From contig VZSF01001349.1 of the NCBI GenBank assembly GCA_013398295.1, positions 2,073,315-2,137,314 of the forward strand: a stretch of 64,000 nucleotides of DNA, in the 5' to 3' direction. Shown piece by piece: positions 1 through 13,200 of the stretch; position 1 is the first letter of the stretch, and each line of letters begins with the position of its first letter. A program made the translations under genes and the position numbers. The DNA comes from Chionis minor. Lineage: Eukaryota; Chordata; Aves; Charadriiformes; Chionididae. The notes under the pieces were generated by a model. It was not told the DNA's origin, searched no databases, and worked only from the letters and a program-made list of their open reading frames with translations.

Positions 1-1053
1 GCGGTTCTATTTAGACAGTGTCTGCTACTGTTTCTAATACTATCTTAATTAGTTCTGTTCTTCAGTTTCCAAACAATTCAAATTCAGATTAATTTCCTCC
101 CATAAGTGCCCTCAAGAATGCAGTCAGCACGCAGAATTCCTGCTGCGTGTCAGGGACACAAGCTGTCTAACCAGGCGCGCAGGATAAACTGCAGGTGCTC
201 AGTGCTCCTCGAGGTCGGCCATGGTTTTTGAAATTTAAAGCCAGAATTGTAAAGACATTCTCTTCTGTGGCTACATAAAATGAACATGCAGATACTAAAT
301 ACAGAGGCACAGAAATACAAAGGGAAATGTAATATAATGTAAACACTCTGAGCTAGATGAAGTTATATCTGAACAGTTGTTGGTCCTGAAACCATTTGCA
401 TAATACAAGGCACAATTATGGAGGAGGCGAAGATAATAAAAAAGTGATCCTCTGCAATTAATTTTTCTTCCACAGGAGCTCAGCATAGTTATCATGTGAC
501 ATAGTTACTTGCGTTCCTCTCTCCATTATTCGGCCATCTTCTGCTGTGACGTCCGTGTAGCACCGCAAGCCGGACGCGCAGTGCCCAGAGCGTCGCCTCA
601 GTGGCTGTGACAAAGGCCATACCGTAAGCAGGTGTGTGACAAGGGCCACACTGTAAGTAGGTGTGTGACAAAGACCGAAGTGGTGGAATGTTTTAAGGTG
701 TGATGAGTTCTACAGTGCAGCCAGGGACGTGCTTACTGGAGCTCTGGAGGCTCCCACAGTGCAAGTAAGGAAAGGAACTAAGTGAACGTGCTTCATGGCA
801 ATTCCAGGTAAATCCTCAAATTATTTCAGGAAAATATAGTCTTTTTCAGACAGGTGGTTACATGTCTTCTAGGAACTTTTCAGAACTTCTCTTCTTTCAG
901 AAAAAAAAAAATCATTCTCATATCTTGAGATGTAGAAGAAACAGGAATAGCATATATATGTTTTTAGAATAAAGTCCTTCACATAAGGAGGGAAATTGTA
1001 AGTCTTCACAGAAGGGAGGCAGCTCGTCTATTTTGGTTAACTTCATCATAGCG
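1..1053 (-). other. ADCY7: 3' untranslated or flanking sequence of ADCY7
   Basis: This follows the ADCY7 stop codon. I found no AATAAA or ATTAAA on the minus strand (no TTTATT or TTTAAT on the plus strand) in this stretch, so the mRNA 3' end probably lies beyond the window or uses a variant signal. It contains a 29-bp tandem repeat at 604-676. No other gene was recognised. Confidence 0.6.
604..676. repeat. 29-bp tandem repeat, about 2.5 copies
   Basis: The word TGTGAC recurs at 606, 635 and 664, exactly 29 bp apart, within a unit resembling TGTGACAAGGCCACACYGTA followed by AGYAGG. Copies differ at a few positions, mostly by transitions. It lies in the presumed ADCY7 3' UTR. Confidence 0.85.
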
Positions 1054-1200
1054 TCAGTTCAGTCCCACGCCTTGGAATTTGGCAGTCTCGGTGCAAACAA
1101 AGTAAGTCCTCAGTTCTCCCTTGCCTTTGACATTAATGAGTCCCCTACATTCACATGAATATCCCAACTCCTGTAGTATTTTACTCGTTTCTTCTGTGAC
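1054..1200 (-). CDS. ADCY7: ADCY7 coding exon 25 (residues 1013-1060) with TGA stop
   Basis: [35 protein letters not shown] and [13 protein letters not shown], then TGA at 1054-1056. Lys1037 in VKGKGE corresponds to AC2 Lys1065, which binds the ATP phosphates. The end FQGVGLN matches mammalian FQGLGLN. Acceptor CGCAAAG; intron 24 is only 117 nt. Confidence 0.97.
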   Translation of the reverse strand, partial: VTEETSKILQELGYSCECRGLINVKGKGELRTYFVCTETAKFQGVGLN

Positions 1201-4200
1201 CTTTGCGGGAAAAGAATTAGAAATTCTTGTAAAATTCCCCTGGTTAGTCACATTATTAAAAAAATCCATAACCAAGTAGAAATAATTTTTTAGACATTCC
1301 AAGGCTGCTATGTTTACCTGGATTTTCCCAAGTTCCCCCGTACTCTCCATTCGGCTAGCAACATTAACAGTGTTACCCCAAATATCGTACTGAGGTTTCC
1401 GGGCACCAATCACGCCAGCGATCACAGGGCCGTGATTTATCCCTGTATAAACAAAACCAGGTGTCATTACTCAAGTAGAAAGTTATGTGATATCTGGCTT
1501 CATTATTAGCCAGAAGTCACGAGCTTCAGGAAAAAAAACCCCAAAACTTAACCCTGCAACACATTTCTAGCAATCGGTATTACCGCTGCGCTGTAAATAG
1601 CAGTACTGAGGGTCAGGAGATGTGTGGTGACTCGTTCAATTTAAAACGGGATGTCCAAGAAAGAGCTAGGGGAAAGTTCATGCCAAAGCAAAATTCTTCC
1701 ATTTTCTACTTTTAATGTATAGAAATAAACATTTGTATAATAACAACATTGTCTTTAGTCAACAGTTAATAACAGGGCAATTCACTCTTCACCCGTATCT
1801 TTAATTTTCTCCGAACCCCAGCTGCAGTCTCTGTGTTGCCCCCTCAGTGATTAGCAAAGCCCCTCCATGAAGGCGCTTGGCGTATTTAAAATCCAGACTA
1901 CACATCCCTACCTGCAGCGACTCCGCATTCCCTAACCACCCAGCTGCTGTGTTCTGTGTCAGGAAGGGCTCTACAGCACGCAGCAGTTTACTTCAGCCAT
2001 CCTACCTCATTTTTAATTGTTACGGAGCTGCAGAGCTCACGTTCTTCACAAACAGAACTTACCAATACGTAAGCGGAAATTGTTAAAGGAATGTCGATTG
2101 ATGCCATCCAGTTTGCTCATCAAGGCAATTCCATACTCCACCATAATCCCAATGTGAGCGTGCTGTCTTTCCTTATCCTGTGCAATTCACACCACACATC
2201 CAGGATCAAATTACGAAAGAGAAGGCTGTGCCAGGCTGCTATTCCCAACCCGTGCGATCAGTGAATAAAGTACATATTTACAAGGATAAGACCACTCATC
2301 ATTGTAGCTGTGTAGAATTCCATAGTTCAACAAACATTCCAAATGGATTTAAAAAATCATATTAAATTCAACTGGAATAACTAGGAGGCACAAGAATGAT
2401 ACAATTAAATTTTATACCTAATTTATGTCTATCCTTTAGGGACTACAGATTTCCTTTTACATGTTCTCTATAAAATACATATGTGCATCCTAATGTCATA
2501 CACGAACCCGCTACAGTGAAAATGAGCCCGAGTATAGAAATGGGTTTTAATTCTTCTGGGTGACAAACAGTTTCAGATTCAGATCTAACGTGGCACCTGA
2601 GGATTCTCTTTTTGTACCAGTTCTCAGGTCTCACAAAAAGCTCACTGTCCAGTTCTGAGACGGCCTTTTCTTTGGCAGCCGTTCTTTGACGTCCCTATTA
2701 TTAGAGCTATTGTGTTACGCATCTAGAAATGTTGAGCTACTGGAATCAAAGATCAAAGATGTAAAAAGTATGCTGGGGCTACAGACTTAACACCTGCTTC
2801 ACAAAAAAATGGAAGTAGGAGATAAATAGTGAATTCAACAGGAGACAATACGCTTCTGTAATCCTTTTCCCCATTTCAGGAAGTCACTCTTGGTGATTTA
2901 CTTTCTCTTTTATATCACATTCCATTCTGTTACTTTGAAACACACCTACGTACGCACAGGATACACAGAAGACCAAAAGCAAATTTCAACAACGCACCTG
3001 GTTGTTCTCTTGGCCTGGCGTAACACTGAGACCCGCTGCTGCCATGTAAGTGCTTCCAATGGTTTTTATTTTTTCAACACCACTAAATTTGGGTTTTAAC
3101 AAGAGCTGTTGGAAGGGAAGGAAAATAGAAACTTGAGACTTCAATACCACATTTCAGCGTCTACAATAAGCATTAAGCAGCTCTAGGAATACTATCAATC
3201 ACAAGACAGACAGGAAAGTACTGAGGATTAGTTTCACAGTTTTGATCTGGCTGCTCATAGGAGAAATAAAGTGAAGTACTGAAATTCAGGCTTTCAAACC
3301 ATACTACTAATGCAGCAGATGATGTAACTGGAAAATCCCATCAGATGTGAATATACTTTTCAAGATTGCGAGGCTTAACTCAGAGCATCAGTTCAGCTTA
3401 ACAGCCTTTTTCCCCCCTCTCTAATGCTCACAGATCTACTGAAACATTTTATTTTGCAGTAAATATGTAATCCAGTCCATTTTTGTCAGAAGCTTAATTA
3501 CCTCATCAAAATCAGCAATGATTTCATTTAACAGCCGCAAGCATTCCAGGCCTTCTTTATTGACATCACATTCAGTATAGAACACCTTAAAATCTGGTAC
3601 CGACGCAAACATGACACAGACACAGTCATAAGATTGATGGTACCAGTCCTACAGGAAAACAATACATTCACACATTGTCAGCAGTCACCTTCCACTACAG
3701 GTATTCAAAATCATGATTATTGTTTGTAACCACTAATCAAATTACAGTTTTGCCATGAAGTCAACTACAGCACGAGACACCTCTTACTTTATCAGAAACA
3801 TGAATTAACAAAGTTGATTTGCCTAAGAAAAAGCCAAGATATCTACGTGTCTTAAAGATTCTCATCTATTGTGGACAGCGCCAGTCTCCTGACACTTACC
3901 GTGGCTGCGAACTCAGCAATATTTATTCTGATGACAAGCTGGCAGGATAAGATGGATGTCTTAAAAAAAAAAATCTTTACTGACGAACTTCCCACTGCGG
4001 TTGTTACCAAGGAGATACTATCTGTTCCTCAACTAACTTCTTTAAGAAGAAAGCCTCTCTTCTCTGCTAAACTATAGTCCTTGGAAAGCAGTAAATCCTT
4101 TTTAAATATTTGCCAAACTCAAACTGTCCTGAAGCCGAACTACCAATACTGAAAATAGATTTCAGAGATTGACACTAAAGTTCGCATTTTTTTGAGGCCA

Positions 4201-7200
4201 TCTGGATAGCAGATTCTGGGGTTCACAAAGGTCTTAGGATACACACAAGAGGCAAAGACTGCAGAACATCATAGTCTTCTGTGTGCTCGCTAGCATGATG
4301 TTCTATGTCACTGATGTCCAATGTACTGTCCTTCCCATAGCAGAGATTAAACATACCTCATTCCGTTTTTCACCAATGAAATATGCAGCAACGTGTGCTG
4401 GAAGTACATTTTCCAGTAAAAGCCTGTTAACATTCTCCATCGTCTCAAACTGTTCATGCTCTTTTTTGAACTTATTCTTCCACAGACAATCCAGTCGACA
4501 GTAATAGTCAATCTGCAAAGGGACCAAATATAATAAATTAAATCCGTATAGTACCTCACTGAAAAATATTAGTCAATTTATTCAAAAAGTGTAGTAGCAA
4601 TAAAGTTTCTTCAATAAAGGTCACAAAAATATGAAACGGCCAGTATGAATGAATGCCATTTGGGTACCAGCAGGCATATTTACCAAAATGACATTTTAGT
4701 AAGATGGTGATTATTTTTATCTTGAATTACTGCTTTGACTTTGGATGAATATTATCATATAAATACAGACAGATCCAAATGGGAAAACTTTGAGAGTTCT
4801 GGCTTCTGTAACGCAAACACTATTGAAAAATATAAAAACATTCCCACCCTTTCAGCATTATCTATAGCTAAGTACAAGTAAGTACATTATCTTAAACCAA
4901 GTACAAGAATATAAAAAAAGATAAACATTATTAATTTAGAGCACCATTTCAATGACAAAGGCTTTTGCATTTTACTTAAATCAACTTGCTGCAAGTAAAA
5001 GAACTAACCTGTTGCTTTTTAAATACATACCTGTTTTGCAAGTAAAATCAGGGTTATGTAAAACAGAACCAGATATAAATTAGTCATTATCCTTGGCTCT
5101 TTGATGAAAAGCCTGAAAACAAGAAAGCAATACGAAGTCATCAGTATCCTTTAAGAAAATCCACATGATGAAGGGTGGGGGGAAGGGAGGAAGAGCACAG
5201 CGCAGGAAGGTGTCTTTGTTCAGACACAGACCACCAGCGCCACTGGTCACTTGTGCCAGCGGCTCTGGTTATAGCTCCTGTCCTAACAACGAGAAAGGAT
5301 CATCGGTCCTTTCAGATCCTTCAGTGCATGAACTGCCTTTCACCTAACGACAAAAGGGGTGCTGAAGCCTTGGTTAAGTAGCCACCGTAGTGAGTCACCA
5401 CGGCTTTATTCTAGAGGAGACATCTTAACTTCCACTGCACCGAGATGCAGCTTTCCTCCCTGCACTGCCCCGCACAAAACAGCCCACAAAACCTTAAGTA
5501 GGAAAAGAAACTTTCTGATTTGTGCAAGGAAAGATGATAACCAATAAAAACCTGAATTGCTAAAACAAAGGCAGCCGTTGAATCCCACCCGTATATGGTT
5601 CCATACAAATCTGAGGCGCCACTCATATTTCATAGTAAGATCAGTCTGTCTGACCACATCTGTTAGTTTTCACAAATGCATCGAACTAAATGCTCGTTAT
5701 ATGAATAGCCTGGGATTAAGAGGCTACATTAAGAGCTCATTTAGGCTTTTTTAAAGCTGTGCTGACAGCCCACCGTTAGCGTCTGCAAAATAAAGTTATC
5801 CTAATCTTCAACTGTGAGGTGATGGCTGAGAATCTGCGAAAGACTTCCAAATGAACAGTAAAACCCTTCCACGTGGTTTCTCTCCAAGTATTTTTTTTTT
5901 AGTTTCTTCAATTAGGTCAGGTAAACTGTGTTACTTTTCAAATATATACCGTTAGTAAGGTAAGTAAATGAGGAGTTCACTATCTTACTGACTAACAAGG
6001 TCTCGCAAGCACAGCTTGGGCATCAGACTTCTAGCAAGGCTTTTCTTCATCCCATATTATGAGCTACCCCGCAGTCTTTAATGGAAGCTAGGCTTCCCGA
6101 GAGCTCAGAAGCCATATTACAGATTTCCTTCAGAAAACACACACTTCCCTTTAAAAAAAAAGAAAAAAAAGTGGCACGGTCTAATATAATTTCCATGTCA
6201 TAAACTTTACAGCAAGGTTTGTAATGTCTGACTTACATGATTTTGATATTTCAATATTCCAGTAAGTGTACAAAAATCTAACACCACCTTTAATGAAACG
6301 TGATTGTCCATTGTAAGAAGCTTTACACTGCACCTGGTACTGTTGCCAGAGGTACTGTTGGCAGAGGAGCTCGAGTTTCCGTGCTGAAGGGTATTAAAAA
6401 TGATGAGGTAAACAGTCACCGCAACGGACAGGAGCAGAACTTTGAGTTCGAAGCTGATTTGAAGAAATACCGAGCAAGCAATGAACCCCAGGATGCAGCA
6501 GTAAGCATAATACTGTAAAAGAAGAATTTAAAAAGCAGTTGCATTATTCAGGCGACTTTCAAACCACAGCAAATGCTCTAAGTTCACAATCGTAATTTAA
6601 ATAGAAGAAATTACAATCACTTGCTGAATACACTTAAAGCTTTATTTTTAATTGCACTAAAAGGCTGAACTTCATACTTTTAGTTTACTTTTTAATTTGT
6701 TAAAGACAAAAAAGATTTAAACAAAAAGCATCGCACCAACATAAGCAGAGTGTTGAGAATTTATCTTCTGAAGTCTATTAATTTAGGCAGTTATTAATTT
6801 AAAGTTCAAGACCAACCTAAAGCAGGTTCATAGTCCAGCGAACAGGCTCTGAACCAGGAGCTGCAGCACCCTGGTCCTATTTTTGACAGTGCTCCCCCTT
6901 TGCAACCTTAACCAGCTGCCACACTCCCATCTCCCCCACCTGTAACGTGTGAAGACCGTGACTGTTACCCAACCTTAGGCACAGCTTCTTCGCAAGAACT
7001 TTGACGCTAATCAGCATTATCAAGCTGGGGCCATGATCCAATGGAATTACTGAAAAGCCTCCCAGAGAAATCAGAGTTCAGGCATGGAGTCCAAGGTCAG
7101 CACGCCGCTGGGCAGGCGGCAGACAGTGCGCCGCGCAGACAGGAGCGCTCCCTGCCGCCGCAGGCACAGGTCTAGGATGCTGAGCCTGCATACGTCAGTC

Positions 7201-10200
7201 CACAAACAACTCCAAAATCACCTCAGCTTCTGCTCCTCAACAGTTTATTTCTATGTACAAAGTACAGTTTTTTACCCATAATAGCCCAGACCTACCACAG
7301 ATCTGGGAGAGTCTTCACTAAACAGTTAATGTTTCTGCTGGAATGAGCGAAGCCAGAACAATTTATGGGGCAACTCAGGACCAGAGCCCACACAGTAACG
7401 CATGATACCAGCTCTGTCATCCTAAAGGCATTGAGTCTAGGCTACAAAAGGTAACGAACACTCGCAGTGAGAACCCTGAAGCCCAGCCTCTGAGAGAGAA
7501 AGCCCTACGTAGAGCGCACTGACACAGGTCTGTTGGCCATTTAAGCCCTTTCACTCCATCAAGATACTTGACTGGGACACTTGCAAGTACAGCTCTCGTC
7601 TCTCAGACTGGGACGGACCCATCATCCTGTCCCATTGCTTTTTCCTCAAAGTTTTAAATCCACTTTTAAGACTGAAATTTCAAAAAAAATGGCAACATCA
7701 CACTGTATTCAGCAACAGCAGCTGAAACATCTTGATTTCATGAAGAAGAACTCTGCCGTCAGACACCTAAACCCCCCGTCTTACACAGCAACAGAACCTG
7801 CCAGTTGTCAGTAATCTAGACAATATTCAAAGATCTGGGGTTTAAAGTAACATGTATTCACTACTTACAGTTTCCTCAATGCAGGATTGAGTTGTGTTTC
7901 CAAACGGCTGATTTACAGGCTGCAAGAACAGAAAATTACCAGATGAGTACGCTGCGCGTTATATACGTGTAACTTGGCACTGGTCATAAGGACTTGAATG
8001 AAAGGGCACAACCTGCTGCGTATGGCTCAAAAACATGCCCCTCTTCTAAAGGGGCGGCCAGGTGGAAAAGGAGCATCCCAAACATTTGAATGATCTCAAA
8101 ACAGAATGCTACTTTCGAATTAACGAAAGAAAAAATTAAACTCTCAGAAATAAACCTTTTGTGTCATTAGTAAGTGCTGAATCTATCCTTACAGAAATGC
8201 TAAAGAACACCTGTCAAAGGTGCTGAGTAACCAAAATAAGCCAAGACTTCAGCTTTATCCATGAGTACTCCAGACTTTTGAAAATCCCTAAAAGATGCAC
8301 AGTAAAGCCATAGCTAATGATAGAAAATATCCCTAAAACTTCCTTGTGGCACAAGTCAGTTTTTGTGTTCACTATCTTTATGAAAAGAGGAACAGCTATC
8401 AAAAAGCTGCTGTCCGGCTGTATTATACACACCGTCCAAGACTCATTTCATGTTCATCTCAGAAATGAAGACAGCACTCTACTCACAGAGGTGGCAGCCC
8501 ATGGGTCATTTGATCCAGTAAAGTTTGCAGGTTTGTTCTTTTCAGTAGTCTTGATTTATTGGGGGGGAAAAAAAAACAAGAAGAAAACCACCATACAAAC
8601 TTGTTAGCAGGTAGTCACTAATTTTCATTTTTCTCTCCATACAGTATACAAGGACTCCTGACCTGGTTGCCCTTTCAGTGCTACTGCAATATAAATGCTG
8701 AAATACAATGATATCCCTTAGAGCTGTATTAAACATATATGCACATGCAAGGTGCAAGAAGGTCAAAACTGCCAAGTATTTACTGACTTATTTTTTAATT
8801 TGGAGTAAAGTTTCACATTATGGCAATGCTACTCTAAGAGCTAACTGGCACAAACATGCGATTCTGTCTCACACCCCAGTTTCACAGCTGCTGTTCCTGT
8901 TTTCTTTCAGGCTGTCTCTGGTGGTATTCACATGACACCACTGTGAGTCAACTCAAGGACCTAAGCCAGCAGAAAAACAACCCTAAAAAAGAAAATTAAG
9001 CATTTGCTGCAGTATAGCTTTCAGAATAAACTCCCCATGGAATCAGAAGAATGGCAGACAAGGCACGTGGGATGGGAAGGACATCACTTTCAGCAGCTAG
9101 CCATCACATGGGTTTAACTGTTAACAGGGCATGTCACATAAAGCTTTTTTTGAAAAAAGAAAACAAAGCAGTCTTGAGCATGAGGTTACTCCAAAGGGTA
9201 GTTTTTCAAATATGCGTACCCCAGGCGCAATACACTACTCAAACTAAAGTTAAAAGACAGACTCTGTGAGTAAACTCATGTCTTCAGTTTTAAAAGACAG
9301 TCCAGCTCTATTCTTCCCTCCTCCATCTGGATTATTACTAGCTAGTGCAAATAGCACAGTAAACTGCTTAAAACTTCTACCCACTGCAGCCAAACATTTA
9401 AATCCACATTAAAAAAAAAAAAGACAATCTTAGTGACAATGATTATTATCAACAGTAATTATAAATGCCATCTTGAAAGCAAGAGAAGGTGATGTAAAAC
9501 AGAACTCAGGTCTATCACATGAACTTTTCATTCTACAAACTGGGAATTTTTACTTTTAATGCTTTTACATGGCATCATGCATCACCCTTGTGTAAATCAA
9601 CTCTTCGAAAGAATACAGAAGTTACTTAAACTGTGGATGTTGCAATAAGTTCACAGTCTAAGGACAATGTGATTACTCACCAAATTAAAAATGGCTATAA
9701 TCAGCAAGGCACCTATAGTGATGACTGCCAACGGAAGCCTAAGTAAAGGCATTATTTCCACCTTTTCTGAGATGGCACAGAGATAGCGCAGGGGAGGCCA
9801 CTGTTCTGAACAGCATTTCTGTAAAGAACAACAAAAAACCAACAAAAAAAGCCAAAATGGATAACACTGATACATGGGAAGAAGTATTTCTAAATATAAA
9901 ACACTTTTTCCTCTGCAGCAGAGAGTCAAGAGTCTTCCTTGGAATCCTAATTTAGAACTCTGAACCCAGTCATTCAGATTAAATGCCTAATGCCTTTTCC
10001 CAACTGGAAATGGAGAGAATGCTTCCTTATTTCAATGGGGCTGGGTGCTAAAATTTTTTAATTTTGTCTTTAAAAATACAAATTATGATCTGATTGAAAG
10101 TTCTAGAAAAACGTTACAAAAAAATATAGTGACGACCTGTGTTGTATTTTTTAGTTATGGAGCTATAATGTTATATTTGGAAGTACATTTTCAGATGACT

Positions 10201-13200
10201 AAATCGAAACCAATCATAGACAGCCCCCTTTCTTGCCATCCTAATATCCTCCATTTGTTGCTATAGAGAAAAACATCTAGTGAAGCATGCACAGATAACA
10301 ATTGCAAGCATTATTCAAGGATGCTATACCAAAACACTCCCAGTGTAAAAGTCGTCTGATGCAATTGCAATCCTGGAATTTTCTTTTTCTTTTCTCCATG
10401 TGTTTTTACATACGTAGAAACCATATGTGCATACGTATACATACCCCTCTCTACACAGACATATCTACACACACAAAATATATATATAAACACTATACAT
10501 GTTATCTAACTGTACTTTTACATTAATCATGAAACTTTATCCTGGGTACAGAATACTTTTTTTTGTTCCTCTTCTCTCTTTTACACCACTTGAACCTGGC
10601 TCTGTAAGAGACCGTTTCTTCCTGCGGCACTTTTCCTGGAGAGCACCATCACCGTGCTCCGCAACAGGAGGATGGCGGCATGTTCTCAACAGAACTTCCA
10701 CATTCCCCTCACCGTTGGTCTGGCACAACATGGACTTGGGGAGTGTAAGGAACTCTAAAACCCCCTCCCTCTTCCACTCCTGCCTCCAGACAGTTCTTGG
10801 AGTGGACAAGGATTTTTTTCATTTTCTGTCGCTGAATTCTGTGTCGCTGTGGGCTGTCTCCATGTCACTATATATTTTTAAGCAGTAACTGCGTACATTT
10901 AATAATGCAAAGACAAAGGAACTACAAGTGCAAGGTGTTCTAATTGATGTAATGGTGAATTTGGAATTCTAACAGCTATGAAATTGTTGCCAATAAATTA
11001 TTAACGCGTTTGTAATTTTCATGGGGTTTTATTAATGATTATGAAAACCAATCTTGCATTCAAACTTACTTTGATTTTAATAGTGTTGCCAGTATAGAAA
11101 ATACGAAGATTTACAACCAAAATTACTATTAAGGACAAACATAAAAATAAAGTTAAAAAACCCAACTCCACTCAGCAAGTGTTAATATCTTCCTTCTCCC
11201 TCCTGCCCATCTATTCTGACACCCAAATAATTCTGAATTACAGTGAGAATTTTCAGACGTGCAAGTGTGTTTCAGGCAATGGAATCTTGTGGTAACCTGA
11301 GGTTCAAGGCTCCTGTAACTCCTATTGAAATTAACAGCTTAATTCATCATCTTAAGAGAGACACCAAATTGCCAAATTACCTCCATCCATTTTTGAAAAC
11401 AGGAAACTTTTAAAAAAAAAAAAAACAAACCCCAAAACCACACAACTTACCATACATTTCTCCGCAAAGCACACAAACAAGGTAAGTCCAATGATGACTG
11501 CAACAATGCCAAAGGAAATGCCTAGTTTTGCAGTTCTAAACAGAAGAGAAAGCATCAAACAAACCAGCGTTAAAGGAAAAGTTTCAATCCACAATCCAGA
11601 TTAATGTTTGAAAACAGCATTTCTTTAATTTTAAACAGAATTATTATTCTAGTGGCACTGTATGACCATAACATGGCCCAGGTTATTGTTGCTCTGCTGC
11701 ACAAATACAACTTAAAGATGTTCTGCTCCTCACTGACAGCCTGAACCACTACCCTGTGCATAAACCACGTGGAAATTGCACGGCAACAGCCACAAAAAAC
11801 AAATATGCCATAGAATTCAGAATGATCAAACATCTGCTTTCTCGGAGGTATGAGAAGCTCAAAGTTGCCTCTTTGCACCTCTACAGACAAGAGGATCACG
11901 GAGCACGATTCAACCAGCTAATCCCGTTTTTCTATTGCTCCCTCAATGTGCTTACAGCCAACTATTCTTACGAAATATATTTCTCACTTAACTGATCATC
12001 TCCCTTGTGTACTAAGGAAACACAATATTAAAGAAATATTTCTACTTTATTTTCATACTGATATCTAGGCTCTTACGCCAACAACACGAATGCAGTCCTT
12101 TATTAAGGGGTAGATTAGTCCTAAGAGGTGTATGTTTCTTAAATGTAAACCCTCAGGAACTCTAAGAGACTTTAAAAAATTTCATGCACATGAGTTTCAT
12201 TTTAGCTATTGGTTAATTTGAATTACAAATTATTAAAATACTGACACTTACTTTGGCATTATAAACATCTGTATCAGAAATATACAGAGGAACACAAAAC
12301 TGGCACATGCGAAGTAACTCTTCAGTTTTAGAATAGGAATGGTGCGATACTGAAACAGATTATAATAAATCTTAAGGATTATTGCAGGGACTTTTTAATT
12401 CCATTACATTTTTGTGATGATACATATACGCAAATTTATACTATACCATTAAAAATATACATAGAACTGGAAGGGAACAAAAGAAAGCCACCAAATAAAA
12501 TTCACTTGAACATCTGTCAAGAAAAACAGCTTTGTCCAAAGGACAATTTCAAACCTAGAGGGAAATCCACTAAGTATGTAAAATTGGCACTTCACAGATG
12601 CATGTAGTCAAAATCCTTATAAAAACAGGATATACACAGAAGTAAACCTAAAGTGTGGGTATATATATACACCACCACCCCCAGTAACTCCATACAGTAC
12701 ACCACAGCAGAGTGAATTAAGAGACAGTTACTCAAACAGAAAACATATACTGTACCTAACAAATAACAGTATTGTACTTGCAACGAAACCGACACAGAAA
12801 GCAAACTATTTCCATTATGGATGCAGAATTATTTTTTTTTTTAATTTTTTTATTTTAGCTTTTAAATTTTATCTCATTACTTTTGAGATAAGTTCTTTAT
12901 ATAGTAAAGTTGCCAAACTAACTAGTTTGCCTACTAACTCCCTTATGACAAGAATTTAACCACAGATAAGAGACAATCTCCTTTAATCTACAGAATTAGA
13001 TTAAAGGAAGATTAAAGGTCATTCTTAAGGAAGAATGACCAGCTCAAATGAATCATGAGATCTGCTTTCCATTGGCAAAAACTTCTTTGAATGTGCCGTC
13101 ATCGCCAGAATCCAGTTTCAGAATGAAAACAGACAGTTTCAAATGTATTCTTATGCTGCTCTGAAGTGCAAATCAATGACCAAAAAGGATTATTTTGCTC

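Noticed and set aside
5406..5657. Minus-strand frame of 83 codons near exon 19
   Set aside because: Lies inside intron 18, has no matching phase or splice borders and does not resemble cyclase sequence.
10499..10888. Plus-strand 129-codon frame and opposing minus-strand 90-codon frame
   Set aside because: Both lie in intron 15 in a locally GC-richer patch. No family features and no splice logic.
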